Positions 34,357 through 42,332 of a stretch of DNA of 64,000 bases are shown piece after piece. The DNA is from a virus. Within the stretch, counting starts at the first letter, position 1; each line of letters opens with the position of its first letter. Position numbers and translations under genes: made by a program. The notes under the pieces are model-generated. The model searched no databases, had not been told where the DNA came from, and saw only the letters and a program-made list of their open reading frames with translations. The DNA lies in the IMG/VR virus record IMGVR_UViG_3300023202_000068, positions 89,540 through 153,539 of that record; one strand, written 5' to 3'.

Positions 34357-34986
34357 ATGGCAAGAATAGCAATTGTAATGAAAGTAACACAAGGACCTTG
34401 GACTGAAGGTCAAATCGCAACATGGTATGACGCAGAAGCACCTAATCAAAAAGGATATGGTGGACCATGGGGTAACGCCTCTATGTCTGAACACGTTCAA
34501 CTAGGTGAAGGTCTAGATGAGAGAAAAGTTGTTTCAGAACTAGTTCCAGATACATGGACTAAAGAGGGTGAAAGCGATGTTACTGAAGACCCAAATGATC
34601 TAGAGTGGACATTTGTTCCAGAACATTATGCACTAGTAGAGGATGCGACTAAGGCTTCTGAAGTAGACGCTGCCGACGCAGACGCTGCCGTAAGAGGTGC
34701 TTTAAGATCAGCAATGGCTCTTGGCAATCAAATTATCGAAGACTTTGCAGCAGAGAATATTGTACTTGGAATTACTGCAGATGGAATGACTGGTGATGTT
34801 TTGACAGCTATGGCACCTGTAATGGATGCACTTAGAACTGGCTCACTTCACGAGGCAATTGCAAGAGCAAAGGCAATTCCAGCAGAAGATAAAGATGTAA
34901 AATATGTTACAGATGCAAGGTTACTTGAAGCTGTAAACAGAATGGAAGAGCACTTAGGAATTGACCCTATCTCTGCAACTCTGTAG
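34357..34986 (+). CDS. Conserved-looking acidic protein ending the structural run
   Basis: The 209-residue product follows AGAAGGAG. It has an aromatic N-terminal part (KVTQGPWTEGQIATWYD, GYGGPWGNASMSEHV), an acidic middle (TEDPNDLEWTF) and a helical C-terminal half (GALRSAMALGNQIIEDFAAENI, LHEAIARAKAIP). I recall proteins of this style at the ends of fibre clusters, but I assign no function; a fibre assembly chaperone is one possibility. The gene stops one base before a convergent gene. Confidence 0.65.
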   Translation: MARIAIVMKVTQGPWTEGQIATWYDAEAPNQKGYGGPWGNASMSEHVQLGEGLDERKVVSELVPDTWTKEGESDVTEDPNDLEWTFVPEHYALVEDATKASEVDAADADAAVRGALRSAMALGNQIIEDFAAENIVLGITADGMTGDVLTAMAPVMDALRTGSLHEAIARAKAIPAEDKDVKYVTDARLLEAVNRMEEHLGIDPISATL

Positions 34987-34987
34987 G

Positions 34988-35833
34988 TTACACTGTCATC
35001 TTAAGAGATTTTAAATATAAAGGTTTATACTTAATATCAAGGCTGAAATCATCAGCCTTGAATTTTTTTGAGGTCGGCTTATATATAAGGTTAGGGATTT
35101 CGTAAGTACCTTTTTTAGGATTTAGCTTGTTTGCCATCTCCTTAACGTCAGGTTCGTGATTTGGGTACACATGACAGTCCCCACCAATCCATGTAAAAGT
35201 TCCAGGCTTTCTCCCAGACCGATGGGATAAATAAAGCATAAGAGCCCAGTACTGAATCCAATTATGCGGTACACCGAGAACCATATCACAACTTCTTTGA
35301 TACATAGTAAGGTGAACAGAGTCGTTGGACGGCTCTACAAAGGCTTGTATCACGGTACCATGGCAATTTGTAATCGGAGTATTTGCATCCAACATGTCTG
35401 CAGTGTTCCACGTGGTAATTACGTTTCTGCGACTTCCAGGGTCATTGGTTAAAGTATCAATCATATATTCAACTTGATCTACGCTGTTGCTAATGCCAAA
35501 GAAATTTCTGAGCTGTCTTGAGTAGTTATTTGGGATAAACCCGTCATTATCAGCCCAAGGCTTCCACCAGCTATGTACTTTCTTATCCAAGTCATTGATA
35601 TTGTTACTGCCAGATAAAAACCACTCAAACTCTCTAAGTGCATTTTTCCAAGCAGTTCTTCTGACAGTTACAAGTGGAGTCTGGGTAAAAGTTACCATAG
35701 AGTTTAAAAGACGCTTTGTTGTTGCGTTTCTCGTTTGAACTTCAGAGCCAACTTTTACGATTGAGTTCAGGTGGTGCATGAAGATCTGATCAACGGGGTT
35801 AGACCGTCTCATCGTAGAGTTAATACTACCCAT
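34988..35833 (-). CDS. thyA: Thymidylate synthase family protein
   Basis: The 281 residues contain the ThyA motifs in order: SRRNVITTWN (arginines 135-136), TNCHGTVIQAFV with nucleophile C157, MYQRSCDMVLGVPHNWIQYW, and GGDCHVYPNH. The asparagine after VPH (N191) corresponds to the residue that selects uracil in thymidylate synthase; dCMP hydroxymethylases have aspartate there. It should methylate dUMP to dTMP with methylene-tetrahydrofolate. A dUMP hydroxymethylase, also a ThyA homologue, cannot be excluded. Its 3' end contains the terminator of the opposing operon. It overlaps an upstream small gene by eight bases. Confidence 0.88.
   Translation of the reverse strand: MGSINSTMRRSNPVDQIFMHHLNSIVKVGSEVQTRNATTKRLLNSMVTFTQTPLVTVRRTAWKNALREFEWFLSGSNNINDLDKKVHSWWKPWADNDGFIPNNYSRQLRNFFGISNSVDQVEYMIDTLTNDPGSRRNVITTWNTADMLDANTPITNCHGTVIQAFVEPSNDSVHLTMYQRSCDMVLGVPHNWIQYWALMLYLSHRSGRKPGTFTWIGGDCHVYPNHEPDVKEMANKLNPKKGTYEIPNLIYKPTSKKFKADDFSLDIKYKPLYLKSLKMTV
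35038..35069 (+). terminator. Strong intrinsic terminator of the structural operon
   Basis: CAAGGCTGA (35038-35046), loop AATCA, and TCAGCCTTG (35052-35060) form a perfect nine-pair stem followed by AATTTTTTT. It lies about 50 bases past the last structural gene and inside the 3' coding end of the convergent thymidylate synthase gene, which it overlaps without breaking the frame. Confidence 0.85.
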
Positions 35834-36002
35834 TAGAAACCTCAGTCAAGTCGCCTTCTAAAGAAAAGCTGAAGTAAACACCTGCAGTTGTTTCGATAAA
35901 CAAGGTGTCTTTTTCTTCATTGTCTAGCTCTTCGAAGTCGATCTCCGCTTTTTCCAGTAAATTTCTAATAACCTCTAGGTCTGTAGATACTACTGCACTC
36001 AT
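35826..36002 (-). CDS. Hypothetical acidic 58-residue protein
   Basis: Starts at ATG 36002, overlapping the aminotransferase stop (ATGA), and ends within the start of the thymidylate synthase gene. The product is acidic and helical at first (STDLEVIRNLLEKAEID) with a strand-like end (AGVYFSFSLEGD). It fills the only gap between two firm genes, with four- and eight-base overlaps, so it is probably real. No family is recognised. Confidence 0.6.
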   Translation of the reverse strand: MSAVVSTDLEVIRNLLEKAEIDFEELDNEEKDTLFIETTAGVYFSFSLEGDLTEVSNG

Positions 36003-36961
36003 ACCCTATCCTCCTTTAAAATAGATTGAATCGCCTCTTGCGTAACTTTTCTTGTTTGTCCTAAACTAATTCTAATAGTTTCATGATCTAACTGTGTATA
36101 TATTACACCAGCATTCTTTAAAATATCAAGTGCTTTAGAGTCTGGCTTTACACACCAAAACATACCTACATTTGGTATCTCTTGACCATCGAATAAGTGC
36201 ATAATTTCCTGCATATCTTCCTTGTTATCTGCCAAGGCGTAGTGTCCACGTCTGATAAACTGATCTAAGTCTATGGTGCTAAGAATATTCATCACTAAGA
36301 GCTGGCTAGGCTGCGATATGGTCACCGTATCGGCCCTTAAGACGGTGCTAACTTCACCGTATAGGTTATCACTATTAGTGGCAAACCACCCAATACGAGC
36401 CCCAGGAATACCTAAGAGCTTGCTTGTAGAGCCTATCATGGCATCGTGCTTTGGATACTTGTTTAAGTCTGCGTTGTAAATCTTACTGTGATAAACAGCG
36501 TCCCAATAAACAATCCCACTATCCTTTGTGCTTTGATTACCCATGGGGTTACCAGGAGAATCAATCAGATAAAATATCTTATCGTTTTTTTCCATGTCGG
36601 ACATTAAGGGACCGTTTTTAACACGCATGAGGTTTGAATACTTAACCATGTTGTCATAGAGTGGGTAGCCATACTTGTTCATCCCAACCCACCCGTAACC
36701 TTCTTCTTTGGAGTATCTGAAAACACAGTTAATAGCGTGAGTGGCTCCAGCAGTAATTAATACATGTTTATACTCAAATCCAGTGGTGGTCTTAATTACG
36801 TCTTTAATTTGATCTTGTAAGACTTTAAAGCCTTCAGTAGAGCCGTAATCTAAGTGTCCTGTGTCTGGTCCCATAATCACAGGTCCAACCATACTTCCCA
36901 TTAGCTCCATTAAAAAGTAAGGATTACCCCAGCCCAGATCAAAGGTCTTTTTCTTGTCCAC
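35999..36961 (-). CDS. PLP-dependent aminotransferase (fold type I)
   Basis: The 320-residue product shows the class I/II aminotransferase core: TAGATHAINCVFRY, the cofactor-loop SPGNPMG (N138), YWDAVYH (D154 and Y157), and GSTSKLLGIPGARIGW with the Schiff-base lysine K181 and R189. A C-terminal RISLG supplies the carboxylate-type arginine. At 320 residues it is somewhat shorter than the usual 390, mainly at the N-terminus. Such enzymes are rare in phages. Its neighbours are thymidylate synthase and a ClpP-like protease. It may act in amino-acid metabolism or in making a modified base; the sequence does not decide. Confidence 0.85.
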   Translation of the reverse strand: MDKKKTFDLGWGNPYFLMELMGSMVGPVIMGPDTGHLDYGSTEGFKVLQDQIKDVIKTTTGFEYKHVLITAGATHAINCVFRYSKEEGYGWVGMNKYGYPLYDNMVKYSNLMRVKNGPLMSDMEKNDKIFYLIDSPGNPMGNQSTKDSGIVYWDAVYHSKIYNADLNKYPKHDAMIGSTSKLLGIPGARIGWFATNSDNLYGEVSTVLRADTVTISQPSQLLVMNILSTIDLDQFIRRGHYALADNKEDMQEIMHLFDGQEIPNVGMFWCVKPDSKALDILKNAGVIYTQLDHETIRISLGQTRKVTQEAIQSILKEDRV

Positions 36962-37445
36962 TCGCCTTCTCCTTCATCTCTTTAACGACAACATCCACCT
37001 CTCTTAAGTGAAACTGCTTCTTAATGTCAAAGATCTTTTCAACCAACTCTTCCATAGCCTCGTTTGTCATATCATGAGCCTTAGCAAGGTCAGCTACCTT
37101 TTCGTTCCTGTAAGTCTTATACCTTTTGTCCCTGTCGAGATCAGATAACATCTGTCTTAAAACATGCGGTACTATGTAATCTTTCCACTCAGGAACCCAA
37201 CCTGTTTTTTTACAAACCTTAACCATCTTGCCAGCTATCGGCAAATCAATCCACTCGTGCAAGTCACCATTCTTTATCATTTCATCGCGCTTTTTATTTA
37301 ACTCATTATACGTGGCTTTAGCTTGCATTTGAATTTGAAACATTTTCAAAGCAACAATAGATCTCTTTAAGAAGAAGAAAAACATGTAGAAGAGAAAGCC
37401 CATCATGGCTGCAGACATTAAAATTAAACTAGTAAGTTCGTCCAT
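36939..37445 (-). CDS. Membrane-anchored helical protein
   Basis: The 168 residues start with one long hydrophobic segment rich in phenylalanine and methionine (LILMSAAMMGFLFYMFFFF). A basic, helical cytoplasmic part follows, with a short aromatic loop (KKTGWVPEWKDYIVP). I recognise no family. The ATG overlaps the stop of the ClpP-like gene (TAATG), and the 3' end overlaps the aminotransferase start by 23 bases. It may tether a cytoplasmic complex to the membrane. Confidence 0.7.
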   Translation of the reverse strand: MDELTSLILMSAAMMGFLFYMFFFFLKRSIVALKMFQIQMQAKATYNELNKKRDEMIKNGDLHEWIDLPIAGKMVKVCKKTGWVPEWKDYIVPHVLRQMLSDLDRDKRYKTYRNEKVADLAKAHDMTNEAMEELVEKIFDIKKQFHLREVDVVVKEMKEKASGQEKDL

Positions 37446-38074
37446 TATACCACCTCGTCAATTACGCCATGCTCTAAGCACTCATCTGCAAACAAGAAAT
37501 GGTCTAGGTGTTTTCCAAACTCAAGCCAAAATTCCTTAGGCTTATTGCTCATCTCACCCATCCACTTAGCCCACAACTCTTCTTCCCTATCAGCTTGACC
37601 TACGTAGTTCTTAATTTCTGAATGTCTACCACCCACGTCGTAGCTAGACTCATGGTGCATGAAGGTCGCATATTCACTCATTTTCCTAGCATCACCACAG
37701 GCTAGAATAATAGTAGCTGCAGACATAATACAACCATACCCTACAGTGGTAATGTAGCACTTTGAACTTTTCAACCTACCAACAATAGCCAGGGCTTCGT
37801 ATACAGACCCACCTTCTGAGAAAATCTTAATCGTAACACCTTTTTTACTACCACGCTCAAACTCACTCATGGCGGCATCTATAATGTCAAACATTGGATA
37901 CTCGATAGGTCCAGTCAGTGTGATAGTTCTATCTTTAAAGTTCACACCTCTGTCAAATAGATATTCAAGATGCATAGCGGTTTGAGACAGCTTAGTATCT
38001 GTAGCCTTGACAGCAGAAAATACGTTAGAGTTCCTTTGCGGATTTGGTCGTTTTGTTTTATGTTTCATATTCAC
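37445..38074 (-). CDS. ClpP-like serine protease
   Basis: The 209-residue product has the ClpP/crotonase fold signs: ITLTGPIEYPMFD, IFSEGGSVYEALAIVGRL, then GYGCIMSAATIILACG, where S118 takes the nucleophile place by spacing (Ser to the following Gly is nine residues, as in E. coli ClpP). FMHHESSY supplies the histidine (H140 or H141). FADECLEHGVIDEV matches the usual C-terminal helix. A phage ClpP is often a prohead protease; here it lies among replication genes with no head genes near, so its target is unknown. The consensus GxAAS is replaced by GCIMS. Confidence 0.82.
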   Translation of the reverse strand: MNMKHKTKRPNPQRNSNVFSAVKATDTKLSQTAMHLEYLFDRGVNFKDRTITLTGPIEYPMFDIIDAAMSEFERGSKKGVTIKIFSEGGSVYEALAIVGRLKSSKCYITTVGYGCIMSAATIILACGDARKMSEYATFMHHESSYDVGGRHSEIKNYVGQADREEELWAKWMGEMSNKPKEFWLEFGKHLDHFLFADECLEHGVIDEVV

Positions 38075-38922
38075 CTGTCTTTATACGCTGATCTAATGCA
38101 GTTAAGTAGTTCGCTTTTTTTGAAATCATTAGACTCAACAAAATACTTATCACATATACCTTCAGCAGTTTCTGGGCTTACTCCGTTAAGAGCCATAAAG
38201 CTCGCAACACTAAACCAAGACTCGTTTCTGTTTTCCTGAACCCCTTCTCTTAGTCTTTGTAATTTTTTTATAACAGAAATGGGGAGTTCAGATTCCCCAA
38301 TTAGTTTATCATACTCTTTTATCTTCGGTTTTGCAATAACTGGTTTTTTATCAATATGCTGAGCTAGCCAGTTGTTTACGTCATCTTGTGTCACTCTACC
38401 ACCTATTTCTATAAGAGCTTGCATCATAGCTTTACCATTTTTTCTACGATTACCTGGAAATCTTACACCTCTAGATGGAGTCTTATTTTGCTGATCTGCC
38501 ATCTTAAGTACATTTAATATCCATTGATTCACAAAGCGCCATACGTTTTCACCATAGTCTTGATCTACCGCAATTACAAAGTGAACAGACTTATTGCCTG
38601 AAAACACACACGCAGAGTAGGGTATCCCACTATCCTTTATATACTTAACCTGCTCTATAGCCTCACCCTCGTCAAGCTCGATCATAAAATTACGATGAGC
38701 TGTGACGTTAGAGTCTCTTTTGTATCCGTTTATAGGGTTAATACCTACAAGTTGAATATCAGTCTCTGAGATCACAAAGGCTTTCTCAGGAGTTTGTAGG
38801 GGTATCCTTTCACCTATCTCATGCTGCTCAATACTGTGAGCACCATACGAACCACTGGTGACACAGATTGTCTCACCAGGATTATACAGTAGGTTTAAGA
38901 ATTGCTGTTGTTGTTCTGTCAT
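38071..38922 (-). CDS. DNA primase, archaeo-eukaryotic (AEP-like) type
   Basis: The 283-residue product carries an acidic strand in RNFMIELDEGEAIE and, about 25 residues on, VFSGNKSVHFVIAVD, which matches the AEP primase pattern of an acidic metal motif followed by S/G-x-K-S-x-H (K111, S112, H114). TPSRGVRFPGNRRK resembles the nucleotide-binding end of such primases. The C-terminal 80 residues are helical and could contact the helicase, whose gene lies one gene upstream. It would make primers for the replication fork. Metal residues are not the canonical DxD, so activity is inferred. Confidence 0.72.
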   Translation of the reverse strand: MTEQQQQFLNLLYNPGETICVTSGSYGAHSIEQHEIGERIPLQTPEKAFVISETDIQLVGINPINGYKRDSNVTAHRNFMIELDEGEAIEQVKYIKDSGIPYSACVFSGNKSVHFVIAVDQDYGENVWRFVNQWILNVLKMADQQNKTPSRGVRFPGNRRKNGKAMMQALIEIGGRVTQDDVNNWLAQHIDKKPVIAKPKIKEYDKLIGESELPISVIKKLQRLREGVQENRNESWFSVASFMALNGVSPETAEGICDKYFVESNDFKKSELLNCIRSAYKDR

Positions 38923-39329
38923 AGTTTTATAGTTTTCTTATATTCCTTAATTTGCTTTTCGTTTGCCTTTTGCTTCATAAGGGTGATAAAAGTCAGCGCG
39001 ATATCAGACTTAAGCCTGTCGTGGTCTGGAAACATTTGAAGGAGATCTGGCCTTGATGCTTGAAAGGCTTCCTTGAAGATAATCTTAGAGTGTCTCTTTG
39101 CAGCTCTCATGGCAAGGGAAGATCCTTTTCTGACCTCTTCGTACAAGCTCAGTCCAAACCAGAGTCTAAAGTGAATGCGAGATAGTAGGAAATACAAAGC
39201 TTGATTATCCCACTCTCGTACAATATTTTTTTGCATCTTATGGATGGTCTTTAGTAAAAACCTCTTAACAAAGCCGAACTCAGAAAGTTTGCGCTTAACT
39301 TTAGTCATTTTAGTTACCTGGTTTGACAT
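38919..39329 (-). CDS. Hypothetical basic helical replication-cluster protein
   Basis: Two starts are credible: ATG 39329 (ten bases after AAGGGAG) and ATG 39308 (just past the helicase stop). I give the first; a longer frame to 39395 would lie deep in the helicase gene. The product of about 136 residues is strongly basic and helical (VKRFLLKTIHKMQKNIVREW, later AMRAAKRHSKIIFKEAFQ). It overlaps the primase gene by four bases. A helicase loader or DNA-binding factor would fit the position but is not shown. Confidence 0.6.
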   Translation of the reverse strand: MSNQVTKMTKVKRKLSEFGFVKRFLLKTIHKMQKNIVREWDNQALYFLLSRIHFRLWFGLSLYEEVRKGSSLAMRAAKRHSKIIFKEAFQASRPDLLQMFPDHDRLKSDIALTFITLMKQKANEKQIKEYKKTIKL

Positions 39330-40428
39330 CTTTGAGTAACTCCCTTTGTGCGAGTTCAGCTTTTGCCATCTGAACCTCTTGTTTAAATTTCTCATCGTAT
39401 ATGACGTATTTACCTTTTGAAAATCCTACAGTAATAGTGGCACCATTGTGCTCACTCCACCTTGTCTTGTGAGTGATAAAATCAGTCGCTCTAGCCTCGT
39501 AGTTAGGCCTAGCTTCCATAATGCATGTGGCAGGCTTCGTTATAGTCTTACGTCCTTCAAAGCGATCCTCGTAAGCCAGACCCTCTTTACTGTCAGGCTT
39601 GAGCTGCCCCATTAAAACTATAGGTGGACACTTCTTCTTTTTTGAAACATTTTCAATATAGTAGTAGAATTTTTCTTGAACCTGCCATGTAGGGGCATCA
39701 GCCATCTCAGATGACTGATTTACTTTTTGAGCATAGTCAATCAGGATTACATCAAAATTACCCTCGTCAGTCGCATTTTCTAGGTATCCACACATGGTCT
39801 CTAAAACACTCATTCCACCAGTGGACTTTGTATGCTCATCGTCGATTACAATCATTCCCTTATTAGCAAGGATTTTAATGTGCTCATTATACATGTCTCT
39901 ATCTTCTGGAGTCATATTCCTATGGTCAGAGTATGACTTGTCCTTAATCAAAGCAGTAACCCTGTTGTACACGTCAGCACGCCTTTCCTCGTTTGACAAT
40001 ATCAAAACTCTCTTATTATCTAGGAGGCACTTCCAGGCAATGTTAGCCGTGGAGGTAGACTTACCCTTACCAGTACGAGCCCCTATGAGAATAACTTGGT
40101 TGGGCATGAAAGGTACAATCCCGTCAAAACTATCGTTAATGAAGTTCATTGACTCTTCACGAGCAGAGTCTAGGTATTGAGTATTGTGATCGACAGTTTC
40201 GTTTACATATTTTTCAACGTCAAAATTGAAGTCAGCATTACGAGCCCTTTTGCTCATTTCCTTTTGCTGCTCCATCATGCGGTATTGAGAGTCTAACTTG
40301 TGTTTCTTAATCTCAAAGCTTTTACGATTATATTCAGCCTCTTCAATCTTTTGAGATTCGATAAGGTCATCAACACCGGCTAAAATATCTTTTACGTCGT
40401 CTTTAAGACTCTCGTTGCTTATCTTCAA
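39310..40428 (-). CDS. DnaB-like replicative helicase
   Basis: The 372-residue product has a helical N-terminal part (residues 1-100) and a RecA-fold core with Walker A GARTGKGKST (116-125), ILSNEERR, and Walker B VILIDYAQ (aspartate 231). A later motif, PIVLMGQLKPDSKEG, matches the H4/arginine-bearing region of DnaB and T4 gp41. It lacks the full N-terminal domain of cellular DnaB (about 470 residues), like many phage helicases. It should unwind DNA 5' to 3' with the nearby primase, SSB and polymerase. Confidence 0.85.
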   Translation of the reverse strand: MKISNESLKDDVKDILAGVDDLIESQKIEEAEYNRKSFEIKKHKLDSQYRMMEQQKEMSKRARNADFNFDVEKYVNETVDHNTQYLDSAREESMNFINDSFDGIVPFMPNQVILIGARTGKGKSTSTANIAWKCLLDNKRVLILSNEERRADVYNRVTALIKDKSYSDHRNMTPEDRDMYNEHIKILANKGMIVIDDEHTKSTGGMSVLETMCGYLENATDEGNFDVILIDYAQKVNQSSEMADAPTWQVQEKFYYYIENVSKKKKCPPIVLMGQLKPDSKEGLAYEDRFEGRKTITKPATCIMEARPNYEARATDFITHKTRWSEHNGATITVGFSKGKYVIYDEKFKQEVQMAKAELAQRELLKDVKPGN

Positions 40429-40792
40429 AATAATCCCTCATGTCTTCTTTTAAATCTTCACGAGTATAACTGTCAGGGTGACTCTCGGAAATAGAAAGAA
40501 TGTAAGGGTCGTACTCTTTGACCTTCTTACTTTTTTCTTGTTTCACTACAACTGTGAAGATAGATTCTACACTGGCCCCTACTAGCTTATTTAGGTACAG
40601 ATTCACCTCATCATCTGCAGGTAATTCACCCACCCTTACTGCGTTCTTAAAAACTTCAATATTAACACTCTCAATGGTACTTAGCTTTCTTCGAATAGAA
40701 GTAAGGGTAGTTAAGAGAAGCATGTGTCTCTCATAAATCGAGCGACCTTGAAACTTCTCTGTAAGCTCTTTTTGTTTGGGTGATAGATCCAT
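40403..40792 (-). CDS. Hypothetical protein upstream of the helicase
   Basis: The 129 residues are hydrophilic and helical, starting SPKQKELTEKFQGRSIYE and ending in an acidic tail (TREDLKEDMRDYFEDKQRES). I recognise no family. It overlaps the helicase gene by 26 bases and follows the gene at 40801 by eight, so it is part of the same transcription unit. A helicase partner is possible from place only. Confidence 0.65.
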   Translation of the reverse strand: MDLSPKQKELTEKFQGRSIYERHMLLLTTLTSIRRKLSTIESVNIEVFKNAVRVGELPADDEVNLYLNKLVGASVESIFTVVVKQEKSKKVKEYDPYILSISESHPDSYTREDLKEDMRDYFEDKQRES

Positions 40793-40800
40793 GTGTTACA

Positions 40801-41685
40801 TCATACCATAAAATTATTAGTTCGTAACATCTTTTTTGCGAGTGCAACTTGTTCATTATATCCGGTTTTACCTTCGTAATTATCTATGAACTTTTGCAGT
40901 GTAATTTTTTTACCTCGACCAGACATTTTATTAAATCTACTTTTAAAGTGACTTATCTCCTGCTCTTCTTCGATTGCAATAATTCTAGACTCAGGGTCTT
41001 TCAGATCATCGCTCATCTGATACTCTACAATATCCTCATAGTCACTCTTAGAGATGCCTTGCGTAAGTATTTCAATTTTGAATATTTTAAAGCCATCATC
41101 GTCTACAGTCTGCTGTTCACCAAGAGTTCTCGCACGCTTCATTGACTCTTTAAATTCTTTTTTAGTTACAACTCTGTAGCCGTAGTGACCAGGTCTTGCC
41201 ATAATCTCTTCTTCACTGGCTGGACGTGAGTCTGGGGTAAAGGCAAAGGTTCCATACCGATCTCTACCGCACACGATGTCGCGAGATTTACGGGCACACA
41301 CAGCAGCACAGTGAAGTAGCTTTTGTCTGATAAATGTAATCATCTGGTTTTGCTCGGCTTTTTTAAAGTCTTCAGCCTTAGGCTCTGCACCTTTATTCAT
41401 TCGCTTGAAGTACTTAGTAAACTTTTCTCTTTGTTCTTCTTTGTTTCGAATACTATATAGATTCATATAGGCAAGGGCGTACATTGAGGAGATGGACTTA
41501 ATATCCTCTTCATCTAAGCCAGCCTTGGCAAAATTGTACCGTAACTTGTCATACATGATATGTCCGGTAATTTCTATAATGTGCTTGAATTCTTTTAGGT
41601 ATTCGCCTTTAAGCGGTCCTGCACGAGAGATGTAATCATGTCTTATGCAAAGCAGTTCAAAGTCGTCTTTATAATTCTTCCTCAC
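40801..41685 (-). CDS. Hypothetical protein with a sigma region 2-like segment
   Basis: The 294 residues include, near 33-75, ITGHIMYDKLRYNFAKAGLD, then EEDIKSISSMYALAYMNLY. This resembles sigma factor region 2, where a helix ends in G-L-D-x-E-D-L and leads into a second helix with aromatic residues. A later helix (RQKLLHCAAVCARKSRDIVCG) and a C-terminal basic part (RGKKITLQKFIDNYEGKTG) could serve region 4-like contact. It might be a phage sigma factor of the T4 gp55 kind. The likeness is loose, so I leave the name open. Confidence 0.4.
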   Translation of the reverse strand: MRKNYKDDFELLCIRHDYISRAGPLKGEYLKEFKHIIEITGHIMYDKLRYNFAKAGLDEEDIKSISSMYALAYMNLYSIRNKEEQREKFTKYFKRMNKGAEPKAEDFKKAEQNQMITFIRQKLLHCAAVCARKSRDIVCGRDRYGTFAFTPDSRPASEEEIMARPGHYGYRVVTKKEFKESMKRARTLGEQQTVDDDGFKIFKIEILTQGISKSDYEDIVEYQMSDDLKDPESRIIAIEEEQEISHFKSRFNKMSGRGKKITLQKFIDNYEGKTGYNEQVALAKKMLRTNNFMV

Positions 41686-41700
41686 CTACGCTCCATTTGT

Positions 41701-42057
41701 TTAAAATAATAATATAGCACCGTCCTCGTCTATTTCCAATCCATGAGGGGTTATAGCGTCAGACAATTCCATATTGCTTTCATCGTCTGTATCTGCGTTT
41801 TTAATATCATATTTAATACTTACCTCGGTGTAGTCGTCTTTAACCTTATCATAGTACTCAATATCCAAAGTAATTTTTTGGTCTGGGAGAATGGGTGTAA
41901 AACTCTTAATTCCCCATTCTTTAGTCTCAATGTGCATTTCCCACTTAACTTTTACATCTGCAATACTTTCAATGTCAATCCACTCAACACCTATTAAGTC
42001 GGCAATCCCATCAGACCAAGAATCAATCTCAACTTCCGTCGTAAATTTTAAAACCAT
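41701..42057 (-). CDS. Hypothetical acidic beta-rich protein
   Basis: The start chosen is ATG 42057, five bases after AGAGGGAG, rather than upstream in-frame starts inside the neighbouring gene. The 118 residues alternate charged and hydrophobic positions (VLKFTTEVEIDSW, KITLDIEYYDKV, TEVSIKYDIKN), suggesting a small beta barrel, and end with an acidic tail. No family is recognised. It overlaps the exported small protein by 29 bases. Confidence 0.6.
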   Translation of the reverse strand: MVLKFTTEVEIDSWSDGIADLIGVEWIDIESIADVKVKWEMHIETKEWGIKSFTPILPDQKITLDIEYYDKVKDDYTEVSIKYDIKNADTDDESNMELSDAITPHGLEIDEDGAILLF

Positions 42058-42268
42058 TTTTCTCTCCCTCTGTAAAACAAGCGAACAAACCCTTATCTGT
42101 CCACTTCCCACCTGATTTAATAGTACAATTAACCATGTACATTGCGCAAGCTTCTTTTTCAGAATTGGTAGTATTTTCCATAAAACAAAGTTTAGCTATG
42201 GATTCTACTAGAATTTTCTCTTGTTCAGCTTGTGCAAATGACATTAAAAGTGTAAATAATATATACAT
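42029..42268 (-). CDS. Small probably exported cysteine-containing protein
   Basis: The 79 residues begin with a short hydrophobic segment ending in an A-x-A site (MYILFTLLMSFAQA), like a signal peptide without the usual basic start. The mature part has four cysteines (KLCFMENTT, KEACAMYMVNC, LFACFTEG), which could form two disulfides in the periplasm. No family is recognised. AGGGAATT precedes the ATG. It lies just past the terminator of the DUF932 gene, so it may be the first gene after a transcription break. Confidence 0.6.
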   Translation of the reverse strand: MYILFTLLMSFAQAEQEKILVESIAKLCFMENTTNSEKEACAMYMVNCTIKSGGKWTDKGLFACFTEGEKNGFKIYDGS

Positions 42269-42280
42269 AATTCCCTCATT

Positions 42281-42312
42281 GAAAATGGCAGGCCCTAAGA
42301 CCTGCCCTTACA
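42281..42312 (-). terminator. Intrinsic terminator of the DUF932 gene
   Basis: On the minus strand GGCAGG, an eight-base loop, and CCTGCC form a six-pair GC-rich stem (42287-42306), followed by ATTTTC. It lies about 27 bases past the stop at 42333. Confidence 0.7.
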
Positions 42313-42332
42313 AAAAACTTTTAGAGTATTAA

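Noticed and set aside
34328-34369. Thirteen-codon frame starting ATGGCAAAATTAGCC before the gene at 34357
   Set aside because: Too short to support; it resembles the start of other genes (ATGGCAAAA) and may be a relic or chance.
34988-35833. dCMP hydroxymethylase instead of thymidylate synthase
   Set aside because: N191 occupies the base-recognition position; dCMP hydroxymethylases carry aspartate there. dUMP hydroxymethylase could not be excluded and is noted in the entry.
37441-37455. GTGGTATAA on the minus strand before the 36939-37445 gene as another member of the promoter set
   Set aside because: It is the coding end of the ClpP-like gene (valine-valine-stop) overlapping the next ATG, with no spacing for transcription start and leader.
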